Of a DNA stretch of 64,000 bases, positions 61,351-64,000 are shown one piece after another. How positions within the stretch are numbered: position 1 is the stretch's first letter; every line of letters begins with the position of its first letter. The translations under genes and the position numbers were made by a program. Source of the stretch: Punica granatum (taxonomy: Eukaryota > Streptophyta > Magnoliopsida > Myrtales > Lythraceae); contig NC_045133.1 in the NCBI RefSeq assembly GCF_007655135.1, positions 6,920,376 to 6,984,375 of the forward strand. The letters are read 5' to 3'. The notes beneath the pieces are model-generated. The model did no database searches. It had not been told where the DNA came from and saw only the letters and a list, made by a program, of their open reading frames with translations.

Positions 61351-61941
61351 CTGTACGAATTAAGCTGGTGGAGAACTACAAACTTAACTAACATTAAAAA
61401 CTTTTCATGCAGGTCGAATGTTCACAGATGGTATTGCAAAACATACACGAGACAGGATATATTCGCAATTCACACTACGCAAAATAAATCATACTTTCAA
61501 CAAGACAGGATTCATAAGTTGCACAACGAAATTACGTCCTGAGTTATGAAATCTTGAATAAATGATAGACACATAAAATGGTTTATATGCTCCAAGGCAA
61601 TCTGTTTTAATTTCTCTAGGTACAATTCTTTCTTTTGTCGAGAGCTCTTTTAAGAAGTGCTGAATTTGGAACATATATTTCGTGATCCTTCATGATAGTA
61701 GTTCGCGATAACTCGAGGGCAAAGGTTTTATTTGCTATAGGCCTCGGCCCTATCTTCCTACTGGAAAAGTTTCAACCTGATACGAATCTTTGAGAGGACG
61801 GTATCATGGGGCAACAACAACATCCTAACGCTTTATCACGATTCACACAGTGTTCCTCGAGTGCAAAGCTATTCTAAGCGCAACTAATTAATTAAGCAGG
61901 CAACCTTCTCGATGGAAGATCGATATTCGTTAGTTAACAAA

Positions 61942-62178
61942 TCATTCCATATAGACCCCGAGGTTCCCACCTTTCCCCTCCAACTGCTGACACCCGAGGT
62001 TGCAGCCCTTGTTGCAGGCCTCCATCTTTGCGTTGCGGATCTGTATGCATATGGGCATGCACTCCTTCAAGCACAAATCGAAGCTCCACTTCTTTGTCGC
62101 CGCACAACCCGAAATCATCGTTGAAGGAGCCAATAGTGCCATCACTAATATTATCACCAAGAATTTTTGGCAGTCCAT
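61942..62178 (-). CDS. Small secreted cysteine-rich peptide (thionin-like), 78 residues
   Basis: The chosen start is the ATG at 62178, because MDCQKFLVIILVMALLAPST forms a good signal peptide; the frame is open upstream to 62259. The mature part has six cysteines in a symmetrical C-x3-C-x3-C-x10-C-x3-C-x3-C pattern (LCLKECMPIC ... ACNKGCNLGC), plus one Cys near the cleavage site. A short Gly/Lys tail ends VYME. Paired CxxxC blocks suggest a disulfide-linked helical hairpin like plant thionin-like or alpha-hairpinin peptides, which act in defence or reproduction. The exact family is not recognised and I assign no activity. Single exon; 62179-62400 would hold promoter and leader. It could also be a signalling peptide. 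Confidence 0.7.
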   Translation of the reverse strand: MDCQKFLVIILVMALLAPSTMISGCAATKKWSFDLCLKECMPICIQIRNAKMEACNKGCNLGCQQLEGKGGNLGVYME

Positions 62179-62399
62179 GATTCCTGGAATTTTCTTCGTG
62201 AGCACTCTCAGGGCCTTATCTCGTTGGCAATTGACCATGAAAAACAAAGCAATGGACATGGATCAAACGGGAATAGAAGAAGAAGAAGGGATATGGATCA
62301 AACGGGAATAGTAGTAATTAAACAAAAAAAAAAAAAGACAAGCAGATAGTGCTTGGAATTTCTTCCTTTTTCTAACCTTTTCTAATTTCTCCGAAAAAT

Positions 62400-63840
62400 G
62401 CAAAATTTTGATGGTGCACAGAGAAACGAGGACGCTATATATGAATAGGTTGAATCGATGTATGGAGGGAGAGGCTGGGTTTAATTTATTTTTCTAAAAA
62501 TGTAGAAAAGTCATTTGGGAATTTCCACCGTTCAAATGTATTGATGGTTCATAAGCCTTTGATAGCCGTTGTATTAATTTGGAGCCCACACCATCAAGTA
62601 TTGATTCGACGATCATCAAATCTTAATGAATGGTCGTGCAATGATCCATAGTACAATATTTAAAAACAATAGCTAATGTAAGGATGATTACCCGGTCGTC
62701 TTTATTGGTGTCGCTGGCGGTTGTCCCATAAGGAATTTGAAATCCTCAAACTAAAATGACCTTTCACATTTTAACCACTTAGTCTAAGGCTATGTTTGGA
62801 TAGGGGATTGAGAGGAATTAGGAGGGTGGCGAGGAATGTGATTATTTAACTCAAGTTTGGACATTTATTTTGGCGAAATAGGGAGGGATATGATTTTTTA
62901 AACATTTTAAATGGAACTCCTCACATTGCCACATCATTATCATTTAGATTAAGGAAATTTTTATATAGTTTCCTATCAATAAAATAGAAACTCCCATTAT
63001 TAATTTGCGATATCCTTTTGCATGATATTAGATATGATTAAAATAGGCCCGTCCTTAGTAGCGAGCGAGTGGCAGCTGTATTCATAGATGCACTCGCAAT
63101 TTATGTGATGGCTTCTCATGACAGGGCCGATAAGAATGACTCGCGCCTTCCACAATCCAAATCGTCACCCCGTGACACGCATATGTAGTCAATTATGTGA
63201 TCTTTATTCACGCTGTAACCCAAATCTAATAATGGGCAAGTATTTTTATTGCACTGGATAATAGATGGCAAGAAATCTGTTTGACTGCAAGTGAATAGTA
63301 TTATCGTGGTTTTTTTTTTGGTCCATAATTTCTCTAGACTACTGATTTTATTGCCGTAAATGATGATGCGAGTATGGGACTGCCAAAGCTGAATTAGTTC
63401 GACTACATATAAAATGGGGTTTACATAGAGATTTTGTAATGATATTGAGACATTAACGAATTATATATATATATATATACACACACACGCAACGTAGTCT
63501 GTGATTTGTAGGAGACCACATACTAAGGAAGCATATCTGATCAGGCACTTCTAGGTGAGTTTCCCATACATTTCCTGATGCTTTTTAATCGGTTTATGTA
63601 TGGATTTGCATCATTGACCATCTAGGAATCGCTTTGTATTTATAAGTTTGTTTTGAAAATTTTATTATCTGTATTATTATTATTATAATATGGAGCTGCA
63701 GATTAACTTTTCCGATAGATCTATCGTCAATTCTAGGATGCATGTTCAATGGGATTAAAGAGGAAGGAGATGATATTTTCATCATCCTCACCTCTACAAT
63801 TTTATTTTCTTTCTTTTTTTGTTCTTTTTTTTTTTTGCAC
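62400..63840. other. Gene-free
   Basis: A possible MITE end (GGCTATGTTTGGATAGGGGA) lies at about 62788, with 'aagtttggacattta' at about 62853, but no full pair. An (AT)n/(AC)n run occurs at about 63463-63490. No gene seen. Confidence 0.4.
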
Positions 63841-63874
63841 TTTTAAGTCTTACAGGTACGATGTGGCAGCACAA

Positions 63875-63930
63875 ATGTCCAAGTCATCATGTGTTGTCGT
63901 TGCAATTGTTCTCTTTGCTGTCATCCAATG
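63875..63930 (+). CDS. Possible first exon (signal peptide) of a gene running off the window
   Basis: The short frame MSKSSCVVVAIVLFAVIQC looks like a plant secretory signal peptide and meets a stop after 19 residues. A donor-like GTTAGT overlaps its end (CCAAT|GTTAGT), so it may splice to exons beyond the right edge. Nothing downstream is visible, so the product cannot be named, and a chance hydrophobic frame is possible. Confidence 0.2.
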
Positions 63931-64000
63931 TTAGTGAAGGTTTAAAGATTCTTATTTCTCTCTCATTTAATGAATCTTTGGTATAGTCTAACCTTTACGT

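Noticed and set aside
62788..63250. Possible Harbinger MITE starting GGCTATGTTTGGATAGGGG
   Set aside because: Only one end resembles the family terminus; the opposite end could not be found.
1..64000. CRISPR array, operon, tRNA or rRNA gene, or viral insertion
   Set aside because: No regularly spaced direct repeats, no cloverleaf with intact acceptor stem, no rRNA-like conserved blocks and no viral proteins were recognised. Pol III-like boxes belong to SINEs.

Overview
This is a window of plant nuclear DNA from an AT-rich eudicot genome. The evidence is GT-AG spliced genes, a nicotianamine synthase, a plastid ferroportin-family transporter, a P-class pentatricopeptide-repeat protein, an F-box/LRR gene and a plant pectinesterase, spread among many small transposable elements. 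The repeat flavour reminded me of Myrtales, possibly pomegranate. That is an impression, not a demonstrated assignment. I found no prokaryotic operon, CRISPR array, tRNA or rRNA gene.

Layout, left to right. 0.2-0.65 kb: a foldback MITE. 0.75-2.7 kb (minus): a three-exon F-box/LRR gene. 3-12.7 kb: repeat-dominated DNA with one transcribed-looking but unassigned stretch (4.3-7.0 kb), Mutator-like foldback elements and a 180-bp tandem duplication. 12.8-16.9 kb (plus): a five-exon pectinesterase whose last intron holds a 1.7-kb Mutator-like element with a 9-bp target duplication. 17-22.2 kb: a Harbinger-type MITE, a Helitron end, a complete TRIM retrotransposon and a SINE-like unit. 22.7-27.6 kb (plus): a 13-exon IREG3/MAR1-type transporter of the plastid envelope. 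28.9-32.5 kb (plus): a 12-exon RPAP3-like TPR protein. 33-39.9 kb: gene-free DNA with a cluster of degenerate 115-bp repeats. 40.0-41.0 kb (minus): an intronless nicotianamine synthase with a Mutator-like MITE about 250 bp upstream. 41.2-57.9 kb: gene-free, with Mutator-like MITEs, a likely complete small Helitron and several SINEs, one with a 12-bp target duplication. 58.0-60.4 kb (minus): a two-exon PPR gene related to Arabidopsis At1g09820. 61.9-62.2 kb (minus): a small secreted cysteine-rich peptide. At the right edge is a possible signal-peptide exon of a gene continuing beyond the window.

Two genes belong to metal homeostasis. Nicotianamine synthase makes the plant metal chelator, and the IREG3/MAR1 family acts at the plastid envelope and has been proposed to move nicotianamine or a related polyamine. 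They lie about 12.4 kb apart in opposite orientation with the RPAP3-like gene between them. A functional link is inference only. Exon models were built by hand from splice consensus, reading-frame continuity and remembered family sequence. Frame is maintained across every intron in the five multi-exon genes.
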